A model generated the notes under the pieces. It worked only from the letters and a program-made list of their open reading frames with translations. It did not search any database and was not told where the DNA came from. Below, piece by piece: positions 1-8,557 of a stretch of DNA of 64,000 bases. Source of the stretch: JABDIP01 sp965237625 (GTDB lineage: Bacteria; Pseudomonadota; Alphaproteobacteria; DSM-16000; Inquilinaceae). The stretch's first letter is position 1. Every line of letters begins with the position of its first letter. The stretch spans positions 62,001-126,000 of the forward strand of contig CBDEGD010000014.1 of assembly GCA_965237625.1 (NCBI GenBank), read 5' to 3'. A program made the position numbers and the translations under genes.

Positions 1-1355
1 CGGTGCAGGAGGGGCGCTTCAAGCACAAGATCATGGTGCCTTTCAATTGGCCCGGCGATTTCCGCGTGACCTGGATTCAGGAAGGCAATTTCCACAACCA
101 CGAGGTCGTGGCCCAATTGCAGGACAAGTCGGGCCGGGAACGGTCCGTCTCCCTGACCCAGAAATGGCCCGTGCGGCGGCCTCTGAGTGCCGGGCTGCAA
201 AAGCGGACCCTGTCGCGCCGGCTTTATCCGGAAGAGCCGTTGGTGACCAAACAGCGCCTGATCGACACCTTCTTCCCGGTGGCGCGGGGCGGCACGGCCT
301 GCATTCCGGGGCCGTTCGGCGCCGGCAAGACGGTGCTGCAGAATGTGATCTCGCGATACTCGGCGGTCGACATCGTGATCGTGGTGGCGTGCGGCGAGCG
401 GGCCGGCGAGGTCGTCGAGACGATCAACGAGTTCCCGAAGATGAAGGATCCGAAGACCGGCGCCTCTCTCATGGAGCGCACGATCATCATCTGCAATACG
501 TCGTCGATGCCGGTGGCCGCGCGGGAGGCCTCGATCTATACCGGGATCACGCTTGGCGAATATTACCGGCAGATGGGCTACGACGTGCTTCTGATCGCCG
601 ACTCGACGTCGCGATGGGCGCAGGCGATGCGCGAGACGTCCGGGCGGCTGGAAGAGATCCCCGGGGAGGAAGGCTTCCCGGCCTATCTGGAATCATCGAT
701 CAAGGGCGTCTACGAGCGTGCGGGTGTCGTCGAGACCAATGACGGTTCGGTCGGCAGCCTGACGATGATCGGCACGGTGTCGCCGGCTGGCGGCAATTTC
801 GACGAGCCGGTCACCCAGTCCACGCTCTCCACGGTAAAGTCATTCCTCGGGCTGTCCGCGGATCGCGCCTATAAGCGCTTCTACCCGGCAGTCGATCCCC
901 TGATCTCCTGGTCGCGCTATTCGGGTCAGCTCGGCGCCTGGTACGACGAGAATTTGGAGCCGGGCTGGACCCGGCGTGTTGAGGAGATGCTGGATCTGCT
1001 CGCCCAAGGCGAAGCCGTCTTGCAGATGATGCAGGTCACCGGCGAGGAGGGCGTGACGACCGAGGACTTCGTGACGCAGCAGAAGTCGCTCTTTCTCGAC
1101 ATGGTCTATCTTCAGCAGGATGCCTTCGATTCCGTCGACTCGGCGGTGCCGCTGGAGCGTCAGAAACTGACCTTCACCAAGATCTACCGGATCGTGAAAC
1201 AGGACTACGCCTTCGCCGACAAGGCGGAGGCCCGGGATTTCTTCACGCGTCTGACGGGCCTCTTCAAGAACTTCAACTACGCCGCCGAGGACTCTCCGGC
1301 CCACGACGACCTGTTGCAGAAAATCGACGATCTTCTGGCGCGCCCGCCTCTATGA
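1..1355 (+). CDS. atpA/ntpA: V-type ATP synthase subunit A, 3' part (partial)
   Basis: Catalytic A subunit of a V/A-type rotary ATPase, which couples ATP turnover to ion movement across the membrane. About 450 residues are visible; family members have about 580-600, so the N-terminal beta barrel lies upstream of the window. The frame is open from the left edge, and the GTG at position 3 is internal, not a start. The Walker A motif GPFGAGKT is at visible residues 103-110 and the Walker B region DVLLIADSTSRWAQ is near 195. The SSIKGVYERAG segment and the C-terminal helical domain follow. The gene stops at TGA with an ATGA overlap that would fit a next cistron, but only a 10-codon ORF follows. 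No B or D subunit gene lies downstream, which is unusual if the operon has the common A-B-D order. Family assignment is secure. Confidence 0.95.
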   Translation, partial: VQEGRFKHKIMVPFNWPGDFRVTWIQEGNFHNHEVVAQLQDKSGRERSVSLTQKWPVRRPLSAGLQKRTLSRRLYPEEPLVTKQRLIDTFFPVARGGTACIPGPFGAGKTVLQNVISRYSAVDIVIVVACGERAGEVVETINEFPKMKDPKTGASLMERTIIICNTSSMPVAAREASIYTGITLGEYYRQMGYDVLLIADSTSRWAQAMRETSGRLEEIPGEEGFPAYLESSIKGVYERAGVVETNDGSVGSLTMIGTVSPAGGNFDEPVTQSTLSTVKSFLGLSADRAYKRFYPAVDPLISWSRYSGQLGAWYDENLEPGWTRRVEEMLDLLAQGEAVLQMMQVTGEEGVTTEDFVTQQKSLFLDMVYLQQDAFDSVDSAVPLERQKLTFTKIYRIVKQDYAFADKAEARDFFTRLTGLFKNFNYAAEDSPAHDDLLQKIDDLLARPPL

Positions 1356-1463
1356 GGCTTATGGGAAGCGTCAACCTGCTGTAGCTCCAGTAGGCGTTTC
1401 GCTGAACAAACAGCGTCAACGCCCCGGAAATGTCAGCGTCATGCGGGTTTGCGCAGCGGCAAA

Positions 1464-2033
1464 TCAGCGTTCGATCGGTGTGATCTTCGAGCCCTCGATA
1501 CCGCCGCCGGCCATTAGCCCTGCCTGCCCGAAGAAGACGACTGCGACATCGCCTTGAAGGTCTTTTGTGCCCATGGACGCGGACCAGCCCTCATCCCCGC
1601 CCACCAGTGTGGGTCCGACCCCGAGCTCGAAGCCTTCGCTATCGTCGAGATGGTCGAGTGCGTCTTCATTGAGAAAGAAAATGGCATACCCGAACTGCTG
1701 TGCGCCGACCTGAAGTCCGTAGGAAACCGCGGCGATAGAGTAGTATCCCCGTGTCCGTTCATCGACCCGCAGGGCGCCCTCTCCGTATTGACCTCCCAGG
1801 ATGAAGCCGCCCTTCACGATATCGGGAAAGATGAGGACACCCGCCGAACTCGCGGCAAGCTCCTCGGTCCCTGGTTCGGCCGCGTAGAGCACTTGGAGCG
1901 CCGACGCCACCTTTGACTCGATTTCGGCCGCAGGCTCGGCGTTCACAGGCAGGGCTGAGGCCAACAATGCGAGAACGGCAAGGGCGACGTTCCTCACCCA
2001 GAGCAAGCCTGGGCGCGCTGTCATTTGTCTCAT
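1464..2033 (-). CDS. Secreted SYLF/Ysc84-domain lipid-binding protein
   Basis: A 189-residue protein with an N-terminal signal peptide (Arg-containing n-region, then a hydrophobic stretch ending near ALPVNAEPA, residues about 13-33). A SYLF (Ysc84) domain fills the rest. Features typical of the family are visible: SAGVLIFPDIVKGGFILGG, the repeated Gly-rich strands YGLQVGAQQFGYAIFF, and a C-terminal GLMAGGGIEGSKI. Bacterial SYLF proteins are exported and bind lipids, but their role is poorly defined. A start at MTARPG, nine bases in, is also possible. It stands alone, convergent with the ATPase gene and separated from the tRNA by a repeat-bearing intergenic region. Confidence 0.85.
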   Translation of the reverse strand: MRQMTARPGLLWVRNVALAVLALLASALPVNAEPAAEIESKVASALQVLYAAEPGTEELAASSAGVLIFPDIVKGGFILGGQYGEGALRVDERTRGYYSIAAVSYGLQVGAQQFGYAIFFLNEDALDHLDDSEGFELGVGPTLVGGDEGWSASMGTKDLQGDVAVVFFGQAGLMAGGGIEGSKITPIER

Positions 2034-2084
2034 TGATAAACCTCATTCAAGCGAGTTCCGGCAGCCAATGGACAATACGCGATA

Positions 2085-2249
2085 ATGAAGGCGCACTCCA
2101 CCCTGGCTGCGGAACTCTTTGCTTTGCAAGAGAAGGTCGAGGCACTCGAAGTCCGGGCCGTCGTCTACGACGCGTTCACGGCCGCCGGTCCGTTCCGCTT
2201 CCAGACCTCTAATTACGGTGACAGTAACCGAATTGATGTCGGCTCCTAG
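2085..2249 (+). pseudogene. Possible truncated gene fragment running into a repeat
   Basis: A 54-codon frame starting ATG, with protein-like composition for about 40 residues (heptad-like AAELFALQEKVEALEVRAVV). Its last 13 codons lie inside the left arm and spacer of the inverted-repeat element at 2212-2316. This is what a gene end replaced by an inserted element would look like. No product is recognised and there is no clear ribosome-binding site, so it may also be chance. Confidence 0.2.
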
Positions 2250-2316
2250 AACCCCGCCCTCTCTTCATTATCCTGCGCCGCATTCCAACACGTAATTCGG
2301 TTACTGTCACCGTAAT
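2212..2316. repeat. REP/MITE-like element with perfect 23-bp inverted arms
   Basis: Positions 2212-2234 and 2294-2316 are exact reverse complements (core GGTGACAGTAACCG / CGGTTACTGTCACC), separated by a 59-base spacer with no gene. The arms are too long and perfect for chance, and there is no T-run, so it is not a simple terminator. Palindromes with a GGTGACAGT core are, from general knowledge, often seen with REP-associated (Y1/RAYT) transposases; none is present here, so this would be a non-autonomous copy. It sits 41 bp from the 3' end of tRNA-Met. Confidence 0.75.
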
Positions 2317-2357
2317 GCGAGAGGAAATGCGAGAGGAGACTTCCAAGCACTAGAATT

Positions 2358-2434
2358 TGGTAGCGGAGGAGGGACTCGAACCCCCGACACGCGGATTATG
2401 ATTCCGCTGCTCTAACCAGCTGAGCTACTCCGCC
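2358..2434 (-). tRNA. tRNA-Met (CAT), elongator type
   Basis: A 77-base cloverleaf read on the minus strand: acceptor stem GGCGGAG paired with CTCCGCT, D-arm AGCTCAGCTGGTTAGAGC, anticodon loop ATCATAA giving CAT, T-arm GGGGGTTCGAGTCCCTC, and an encoded CCA end. The first base pair is G-T and A1 mismatch features of initiator tRNA are absent. The sequence resembles alphaproteobacterial elongator tRNA-Met. A CAT anticodon could also belong to a tRNA-Ile(CAU) that needs lysidine, but the body of the molecule favours Met. Confidence 0.93.
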
Positions 2435-2567
2435 CCAATAGGCACGGCCGGAATTCCGGCCCGGTGTGCTGGGAGGCCCAGCGTATATGGCCTGGGGGTG
2501 GTGACTGTCAAGAGTGGTGCGAGGGGTGGTGCCCAGGGGTCTTGTTTGGTGCCGGTGACTGCTCCCT

Positions 2568-3218
2568 TCACTCCGAGGGGGCAGAGCGTTCGGCGAGGCG
2601 GACCAGATCGGCGAGGCTGTCGGCCTGCATCTTTTTCATGACGTTGGCGCGGTGGACCTCGACCGTCTTGGGGCTGATGGTGAGGTCGCGGGCGATCTCC
2701 TTGTTGGACTTGCCGACGATCACCAGCGCCATCACCTCGGCCTCCCGGCGGGTGAGGCTGTCGCGGCTGCCGCGGGCGCGGGCGCGTTCGGCCTCGGTCA
2801 GCCTGGCCTGCTGGTCGCGCTCTATCGAGGCCTGGATGCGGTCGAGCATGGCCTGGTCGCTGAACGGCTTCTCGATGAAGTCGACGGCGCCCTGCTTCAT
2901 GACCCGCACCGCGGTCGGCACGTCGCCATAGCCGGACACCACGATGACCGGCAGGGCTATACCTTCGGCCGCCAGCCGTTCCTGCAGTTCCAGCCCGCTC
3001 ATGCCCGGCATGCGCACATCCAGCACCAGGCAGCCGGGCCGCGCCGGGTCATAGGCGTCAAGGAAGGCCTGGGCGGATTCATAGGTTTCGGTCTTGAGGC
3101 CGACCGATCCGACCAGCCATTCGAACGACTGCCGCACGGCGGCATCGTCATCCACCACGAAGACGGTGGGCTCCGGCAACCCTGCGGGCTCAGGAGGCCT
3201 GGGAGCCCTAGGCGACAT
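2568..3218 (-). CDS. FixJ/TodT-family LuxR-type response regulator
   Basis: A 216-residue two-domain regulator. The receiver domain (about residues 17-132) has the acidic pair VVDDD, phosphoacceptor Asp67 in CLVLDVRMPG, the switch residue in VIVVSGYGD and Lys in DFIEKPF. A short linker leads to a LuxR/GerE helix-turn-helix (about 153-205), with SLTRREAEVMALVIVGKSNK and TISPKTVEVHRANVMKK. FixJ-type regulators activate transcription when phosphorylated by a PAS sensor kinase. The start overlaps the 3' end of the kinase gene by 11 bp, so the pair is almost certainly co-transcribed and cognate. The signal and target genes cannot be read from the sequence. Confidence 0.93.
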   Translation of the reverse strand: MSPRAPRPPEPAGLPEPTVFVVDDDAAVRQSFEWLVGSVGLKTETYESAQAFLDAYDPARPGCLVLDVRMPGMSGLELQERLAAEGIALPVIVVSGYGDVPTAVRVMKQGAVDFIEKPFSDQAMLDRIQASIERDQQARLTEAERARARGSRDSLTRREAEVMALVIVGKSNKEIARDLTISPKTVEVHRANVMKKMQADSLADLVRLAERSAPSE

Positions 3219-5868
3219 CTTCCAACGCCTCCCGGTCGAAGGGCAGGGTCAGGCGCACTGTGCCGCCCCGCCCGCGGCGGTCGATCCGGATACGTCCGCC
3301 ATGGGCCTCGACGATGGTGCGGCTGATCGACAGCCCCATGCCCATGCCGTTTTCCTTGGTCGTCACGAAGGGCTCGAAGATCGTTGCGGCGACATCCTTG
3401 TCGAATCCCGGCCCGGTGTCGGAGACGATCACCTCCAGGCTGCCATCGTCGGCGGCGCGGGTTCGGATACGGATTTCGCGTTCGCCGTCCGGCGTGGCTT
3501 CCATGGCTTCAATGGCGTTCTTGGCGAGGTTCAGCAACACCTGCTCGATCTCGATCCGGTCTACGAGAACCGGCGGCGTGTCCTCGGCCAGACCGACCTG
3601 CAGGCGCACGCGGCCGGCCTGCAACGACCCATGCAGCAGCGCGACCACCGCCTGGACGATTTCTGACATATCGACAGAGCTGCGCTCGGGCTTGGCCTGG
3701 CCGACGAAACCGCTGATCCGGCGCAGCACGTCGCTGGCGCGCTGGGCCTGATCGCGAATCTGCAACATGACGTCCGACAGTTCCTTCGGGTTGAGCGTGT
3801 CGGACTTGATCCGGCGCAGGCTGCCATTGGCATAGTTCACCATGGCCGATAGGGGCTGGTTCAACTCATGCGCGATGACGCTCGCCATCTCGTCCAGAGT
3901 GCTGCGGCGAAGCAACTGCGCCAGCTCGACTTCACGCTGCCGGATCACCTCTTCGTTGCGCTTTCGCTCGGAAATATCCACGCCGACGGTGATCAGGCTG
4001 CCATCCTCGAGGATGTAGTCGTTGATCTCGAGCCAGGTGTCATCGCTGCGGCGGAATTCAAAAGCGCGGGCCGGGTCGTTGCGGCGGTTGATCCGCTTCG
4101 CCGCCCAGGCATCGGCGTCGGCCTTGGAGCCGCCGACCCCGCCGCCATCGGCAAAGGCCCTCACCAGATCCGGATAAAATGCGCCGGGCACCATCGCTGC
4201 ATCGGGTCTCTCGTATACGGCCTGATTGACCCTATTGAACGCAACCAGGCGATCATCCGGGTCGAACAGGGTGAAGGCCGCCGGGATCGTCTCGACGGCG
4301 CGCGCAAGCCGGACTTCGGCCTCGCGCCTCTTGTCGTCGGCCTCGATCTCGGCGGATATCTCCGAGCCAACGCCGCGATAGCCGAGGAATTCGCCATCCG
4401 CATCGAACCTGGGTTTTCCGCTCACCCTGAAATACGCCATACGACCGTCGGCGAGCCGGCGACCGTAAACAAGGTCTCGAAAGGGGATGCATGCCTCCAG
4501 ATCGGCCCGGTGGCGTTCCATCAATGCCGGATCGACAATCAAACCCGGCAGTTCGTATCGTGCGAGTCCCAAGACGTCTTCCGGCCTCAGCCCAACATCC
4601 TCTACTCCGGCGCGAGACACGTAAGTGAAGCGGTGATCGGGGTCGGATTCCCAAAACCAGTCCGAGGCGGCCTCGGCGAAATCACGGAACCGCGCCTCGC
4701 TCTCGCGCAACGCCTGCTCAATCGTCTTGACTTCAGTGATTTCGGTGCGGACGCCGACAAGGCCGCCCTCCTTGGTGCGACGCTCGGAAATGCGCAGCCA
4801 GCGCCCGTCGGACAGGGGCTGTTCGTGCGCCCCAATGGGGTTGCGGTGGGTCTCCATGCGCTCGGCGATCCATTCCTCCTCGCGTCCGGCCGCATCCACC
4901 ACTTCGCCGGCCCAGGCGCTGGCGCGGATCTGCTCCTCGAAGGTGACGCCGGGTATCAATAGATGGGCCGTCAGCGGATAGATCTCGCGGTATTTCTTGT
5001 TGCAGACGACCTGGCGATCATCGGCGTCATACAGCGCGAAGGCTTCGGTCAGGCTCTCGATGGCGTCGAAAAGCTGCGCCCGAGCACGCGCGGCCCGAGC
5101 CTCGCTCTCACGCAGCGCCCGATCGGCCCGTTCACGCTGCCGGACGTGCTCGGTCTCCTTGTTAGCCGTGCCGCGATAGCCGCGGTACCGTCCGTCCGCA
5201 TCGAAAATCGGCTTGCCGCTGATCCGCCAATGGGTCACCTCGCCGGCCGCACCTCTGACCGCATAGCGAAAATCTCGGAAGGGTCGGTGAGCCTCCAGGT
5301 CGGCCCGATGGCGACGCCATTTCTCGGTCGCATCCGGATTGACGCCAGCGACCTCCCAACGGGTCCTGCCAAGGGCGGAGGCCGGATCGGGCTGCCTAGC
5401 ACGTTCGGTGTGCTCGACCATATGATTGAAGCGAAGCGACTCGTCGGTTTCCCAATACCGGTCAACCGAGGCATCGACCATGTCGCGGAACCGCTGCTGG
5501 CCTTCGCGCAGTGACCTATCGACAATACGGCGGTCGAGAACAACCCGGCGGAGGAACAGAACGGCGGCGAACGCCAACACGCTGATCGCCAGACCGGTCA
5601 GCTCGTCCATGCGGAGTGCGGCGAGGCCATGCTCTTCTTCCAGCGCCTCGTCCGAATACAGCGTCAGAATTTGCTGCAGCGCCATCAACGCCACGGGGCC
5701 GGCAAGGAAACCAAACCATCGCTCACGCAGGCGCGCCCAGAAAACCAGCGCGACACCGACGGCGGCCAGTCGAATGGCAATGGACAGTATGAGGACCAAG
5801 CTCATGCACAAATTCCCAAACTGGCCTCCCTCGCCCCAAGGCAGGTAGTCATCGGCTTGCGCGGACAA
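3208..5868 (-). CDS. Membrane-anchored multi-PAS sensor histidine kinase (FixL/NtrB-like core)
   Basis: An 886-residue kinase. About three hydrophobic segments lie in the first 110 residues. Four PAS-like modules follow (roughly 127-245, 265-385, 393-510, 520-635); three contain the WxxxDxxxRF or DPDDR signatures and end in PAC-like GYRG or EISE sequences. The HisKA domain carries His667 in the H-box IAHELNQPLSAMVNYAN, the form typical of FixL/NtrB-like kinases. The HATPase domain has the N-box LNLAKNAIEAM, VSDTGPGF and NGMGMGLSISRTIVEAHGG. PAS modules 1 and 3 are similar to each other, as are 2 and 4, which suggests duplication of a pair. No heme-binding His motif is clear, so the ligand is unknown. 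Its partner is the overlapping FixJ-like regulator. Confidence 0.93.
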   Translation of the reverse strand: MSAQADDYLPWGEGGQFGNLCMSLVLILSIAIRLAAVGVALVFWARLRERWFGFLAGPVALMALQQILTLYSDEALEEEHGLAALRMDELTGLAISVLAFAAVLFLRRVVLDRRIVDRSLREGQQRFRDMVDASVDRYWETDESLRFNHMVEHTERARQPDPASALGRTRWEVAGVNPDATEKWRRHRADLEAHRPFRDFRYAVRGAAGEVTHWRISGKPIFDADGRYRGYRGTANKETEHVRQRERADRALRESEARAARARAQLFDAIESLTEAFALYDADDRQVVCNKKYREIYPLTAHLLIPGVTFEEQIRASAWAGEVVDAAGREEEWIAERMETHRNPIGAHEQPLSDGRWLRISERRTKEGGLVGVRTEITEVKTIEQALRESEARFRDFAEAASDWFWESDPDHRFTYVSRAGVEDVGLRPEDVLGLARYELPGLIVDPALMERHRADLEACIPFRDLVYGRRLADGRMAYFRVSGKPRFDADGEFLGYRGVGSEISAEIEADDKRREAEVRLARAVETIPAAFTLFDPDDRLVAFNRVNQAVYERPDAAMVPGAFYPDLVRAFADGGGVGGSKADADAWAAKRINRRNDPARAFEFRRSDDTWLEINDYILEDGSLITVGVDISERKRNEEVIRQREVELAQLLRRSTLDEMASVIAHELNQPLSAMVNYANGSLRRIKSDTLNPKELSDVMLQIRDQAQRASDVLRRISGFVGQAKPERSSVDMSEIVQAVVALLHGSLQAGRVRLQVGLAEDTPPVLVDRIEIEQVLLNLAKNAIEAMEATPDGEREIRIRTRAADDGSLEVIVSDTGPGFDKDVAATIFEPFVTTKENGMGMGLSISRTIVEAHGGRIRIDRRGRGGTVRLTLPFDREALEDVA

Positions 5869-6104
5869 CCACGAAGACTACCGCAGGGCGAGCCAGCACG
5901 GCCATGGGACAAACCGACCCGAACGCCCGAACTCAGGGAATACCCGCAACCGGATAGGTGCGAGGCCGAATATACCCGCGTATCGGATCGCCGTAGACTC
6001 TATCTGTGCCCCGGATCGATCGATCCGACCGGCGGCACTCGAATTCAACGAAGATCGACAGCAGTGCCGGCCGGTGAGAATAGAGCACCAAACGGCGAAA
6101 CCGG

Positions 6105-6896
6105 ATGGAGCACGGACGGGTGACTGGCATATTGGCAAACCTCGAATTGGTCTCCGGCAACCAAGCCGCTATTGGCCTCGACCGGCGCAAGCCGGCCGGG
6201 CTTCCGCCATTGCCCGAAGACCAGACGCTGATCGCGGAGGCCGCAAGAGCCGCCGGATTAGGTCCATGGGTGCGCTATGGAACCAGTGCCGACTGCATGT
6301 ATTGCTCCGCTGAAGCGGCGCAGGTGTTCGGCGTCGACCCGGAACATGCCGATACCGCGTTTCTGGAATTCTGGTCGTTCGTGCACCCGGATCACCGCGA
6401 TCGCGTATCGCGGCTGATGGAGACCACCCGCCGGGATCCGCATCCCTACGCGATCGAATACGCTATTAACCTGCCAAACGGAGAGACACGATACGTCGCG
6501 GAAACCGCGCAACCCTTCTTCGACGAAGCAGGCAAGCTCACGCATTTCCTAGGCGCGTTTCAGGATATCACCGAGCGCCGGCATCCTAGTGGGGCACCGG
6601 ACATGGAAAACTTCGATCAATCGGCTGCCAGTGGAGAACCGGAATCGCCTAGCGACATCGCGGCCAAAGAAGAGATAAGGGCCCTGCTGGACATCATCAT
6701 TACCTCATCGGAATTGATGCTGTGGCAGCAGGAGGGCGAACTGCCGGAGACCTATCACGGCTATACCCGCGACATCCGCCGCAGCGGCATGGACCTGAAA
6801 TTGATCCTGGAAGACATGCTGTCGGGCTCGGGCACAGACCAGAATTCGCCTAGCGATAGCCCACCGAACGGGGCGATTGAGACCGGTACGCTCTGA
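6105..6896 (+). CDS. PAS-domain protein with degenerate HisKA (His replaced by Glu), no ATPase domain
   Basis: A 263-residue soluble protein divergent from the four-PAS kinase. A PAS/PAC domain spans about residues 45-158 (WVRYGTSADCMYCS, FVHPDHRDRV, HFLGAFQDITERR). Residues 185-240 align well with a HisKA dimerisation helix: EEIRALLDIIITSSELML matches HELRTPLNAIIGFSELML, and the segment to IRRSGMDLKLILEDML continues the fit. The phosphoacceptor His position is Glu189, and no HATPase domain follows before the stop. It therefore cannot act as a conventional kinase. A dimerising sensor or regulator of a neighbouring kinase is an inference. The upstream 236 bp shared with the kinase gene probably holds both promoters. 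Confidence 0.75.
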   Translation: MEHGRVTGILANLELVSGNQAAIGLDRRKPAGLPPLPEDQTLIAEAARAAGLGPWVRYGTSADCMYCSAEAAQVFGVDPEHADTAFLEFWSFVHPDHRDRVSRLMETTRRDPHPYAIEYAINLPNGETRYVAETAQPFFDEAGKLTHFLGAFQDITERRHPSGAPDMENFDQSAASGEPESPSDIAAKEEIRALLDIIITSSELMLWQQEGELPETYHGYTRDIRRSGMDLKLILEDMLSGSGTDQNSPSDSPPNGAIETGTL

Positions 6897-6979
6897 ACCG
6901 GTCGATGCATCCTCCTCTCGCGACCCAAGGCCCGCTGCAAACCGCCGCAGTAACGAATTGCACATCATAGCTTGGCACA

Positions 6980-7294
6980 GTGCCGGCCATGATGCTTGAT
7001 GACCTTATCGAGGCCATGCGGCAGCGCGCCGCGGTCAGCCCGAAACTCGGCTACCGGGTGCGGCTTGATCTACGCGATACCGGCACGATCCTGATCGACG
7101 GCACCGAGGTGCCGGCGGTTATCTCGTCCGACTCCGATGGCAGCGCGGATGCGACGCTGACCATGAGCGGCGAGGCGCTGGCGAATTTGATCAACGGAGC
7201 CCTCGATCCAACGCTGGCGTTCATGACCGGCAAGCTGAAAGTGGCCGGGTCGATGACCGCGGCGCTGAAGCTCGCATCCATCCTGGAAGACTGA
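6980..7294 (+). CDS. SCP2 sterol-binding-like domain protein
   Basis: A 104-residue single-domain protein of the SCP2 family, soluble carriers with a hydrophobic pocket for lipids or CoA esters. Typical signs are the central VRLDLRDTGTILIDG strands, ADATLTMSGEALANLINGALDPTLAFMTGKLKV and the closing GSMTAALKLASILED helix. The length matches stand-alone bacterial SCP2 proteins. Two further Met codons follow closely (6989, 6992), so the exact start is uncertain. It is convergent with mnmA. The ligand is unknown. Confidence 0.85.
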   Translation: MPAMMLDDLIEAMRQRAAVSPKLGYRVRLDLRDTGTILIDGTEVPAVISSDSDGSADATLTMSGEALANLINGALDPTLAFMTGKLKVAGSMTAALKLASILED

Positions 7295-7333
7295 CCGCCA
7301 AACCCGGCCCTCCCGTCCGTGCCCCGGCATCCG

Positions 7334-8491
7334 TCAGGCTGCACCGACCTCGAATTCCGCCGGCACGCGATCAAGCGCCGCTGCGGTGATCCATCCGCCG
7401 CCCAGCACCCGGTCGCCATCGTAGACCACCGCCGCCTGTCCGGGCGCGACTCCGAACTGCGGCGTGTCGAACACAATCTCCGCGCCGCCCTCGACATTGC
7501 CGAACACCCGGGCCGGCGCCACCGGCTGGGCGGATCGCAGTTTGACCTGCGCCGGCCGGCCGGGCCCATCGCCAAGCGCGGCCAGCGGTCTCGTATCCAG
7601 CCAGTTGAGAGCGCGCACGGTCACCCGGTCCCTGGCCAGGGCCGACTTTGGCCCGACCACCACCCGATGGGACATTGGCTCCAGCCTGACCACATAGAGC
7701 GGTTCGCCGGCGGCGATGCCGATGCCGCGCCGCTGGCCGATGGTGAAATGGATGATGCCGTCATGGCGGCCAAGCACCCGGCCCCGCAGATCGACGATCT
7801 CACCGGCCTCCACCGCGCCGGGACGCAGTTTCTCCACCACGCTGGCATAGCCGCCATTGGGCACGAAGCAGATGTCCTGGCTGTCCGGCTTGGCGGCCAC
7901 CGGCAGGTCCAGGCGCTCGGCCAGGGCCCGGGTCTCCGCCTTGCTCAGCCCGCCGAGCGGAAAGCGCAGGAAGGCGAGCTGCTCCGGCGTGGTGGCGAAC
8001 AGGAAATAGCTCTGATCCTTGGCCGGATCGGCGGCCCGGTGCAGTTCCGGTCCCGCCTTCCCCTCGACCCGCCGCACATAATGGCCGGTCGCCAGCGCCT
8101 GGGCGCCGAGATCGCGCGCGGTCTGCAGCAGGTCGCGGAACTTGACCGTCTGATTGCACCGCACGCAGGGGATCGGCGTCTCGCCACGCAGATAGCTGTC
8201 GGCGAAATCGTCCATCACGGCTTGGGAGAAACGGCTCTCGTAGTCCAATACGTAATGGGGGATGCCGACCATATCCGCGACCCGGCGGGCATCGTAGATG
8301 TCCTGCCCGGCACAGCAGGCGCCCTTGCGCGCCACGGCGGCGCCGTGGTCGTAGAGCTGCAGCGTCACGCCGACCACGTCATAGCCCTGCTCGGCCAGCA
8401 GCGCGGCGGTGACCGAGCTGTCCACCCCGCCGGACATGGCGACGACGACCCGCGTGTCGGCGGGCGACTTATGGATCCCCAATGAATTCAT
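7334..8491 (-). CDS. mnmA: tRNA-specific 2-thiouridylase MnmA
   Basis: Adenylates and thiolates U34 of tRNA-Lys, -Glu and -Gln using persulfide sulfur. The PP-loop motif VAMSGGVDSS lies near the N terminus. CCAGQD, IPCVRCNQTVKF and the catalytic-loop Cys in SQDICFVPNGGY are present, as is GQRRGIGI. The C-terminal beta domain ends in GGGWITAA. The start chosen is ATG at 8491 (MNSLGIHK), which gives about 385 residues and a normal distance to the PP-loop. An upstream in-frame ATG at 8536 would add 15 residues of low-complexity sequence. The sulfur would come from a cysteine desulfurase, two of which lie in the nearby SUF block. Confidence 0.96.
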   Translation of the reverse strand: MNSLGIHKSPADTRVVVAMSGGVDSSVTAALLAEQGYDVVGVTLQLYDHGAAVARKGACCAGQDIYDARRVADMVGIPHYVLDYESRFSQAVMDDFADSYLRGETPIPCVRCNQTVKFRDLLQTARDLGAQALATGHYVRRVEGKAGPELHRAADPAKDQSYFLFATTPEQLAFLRFPLGGLSKAETRALAERLDLPVAAKPDSQDICFVPNGGYASVVEKLRPGAVEAGEIVDLRGRVLGRHDGIIHFTIGQRRGIGIAAGEPLYVVRLEPMSHRVVVGPKSALARDRVTVRALNWLDTRPLAALGDGPGRPAQVKLRSAQPVAPARVFGNVEGGAEIVFDTPQFGVAPGQAAVVYDGDRVLGGGWITAAALDRVPAEFEVGAA

Positions 8492-8557
8492 GGCGGGGAA
8501 TATAGGGCCTGCGCCGCACAGTGCAATGTTATCCACACCGGCAGGTTTGCGGGCGGG

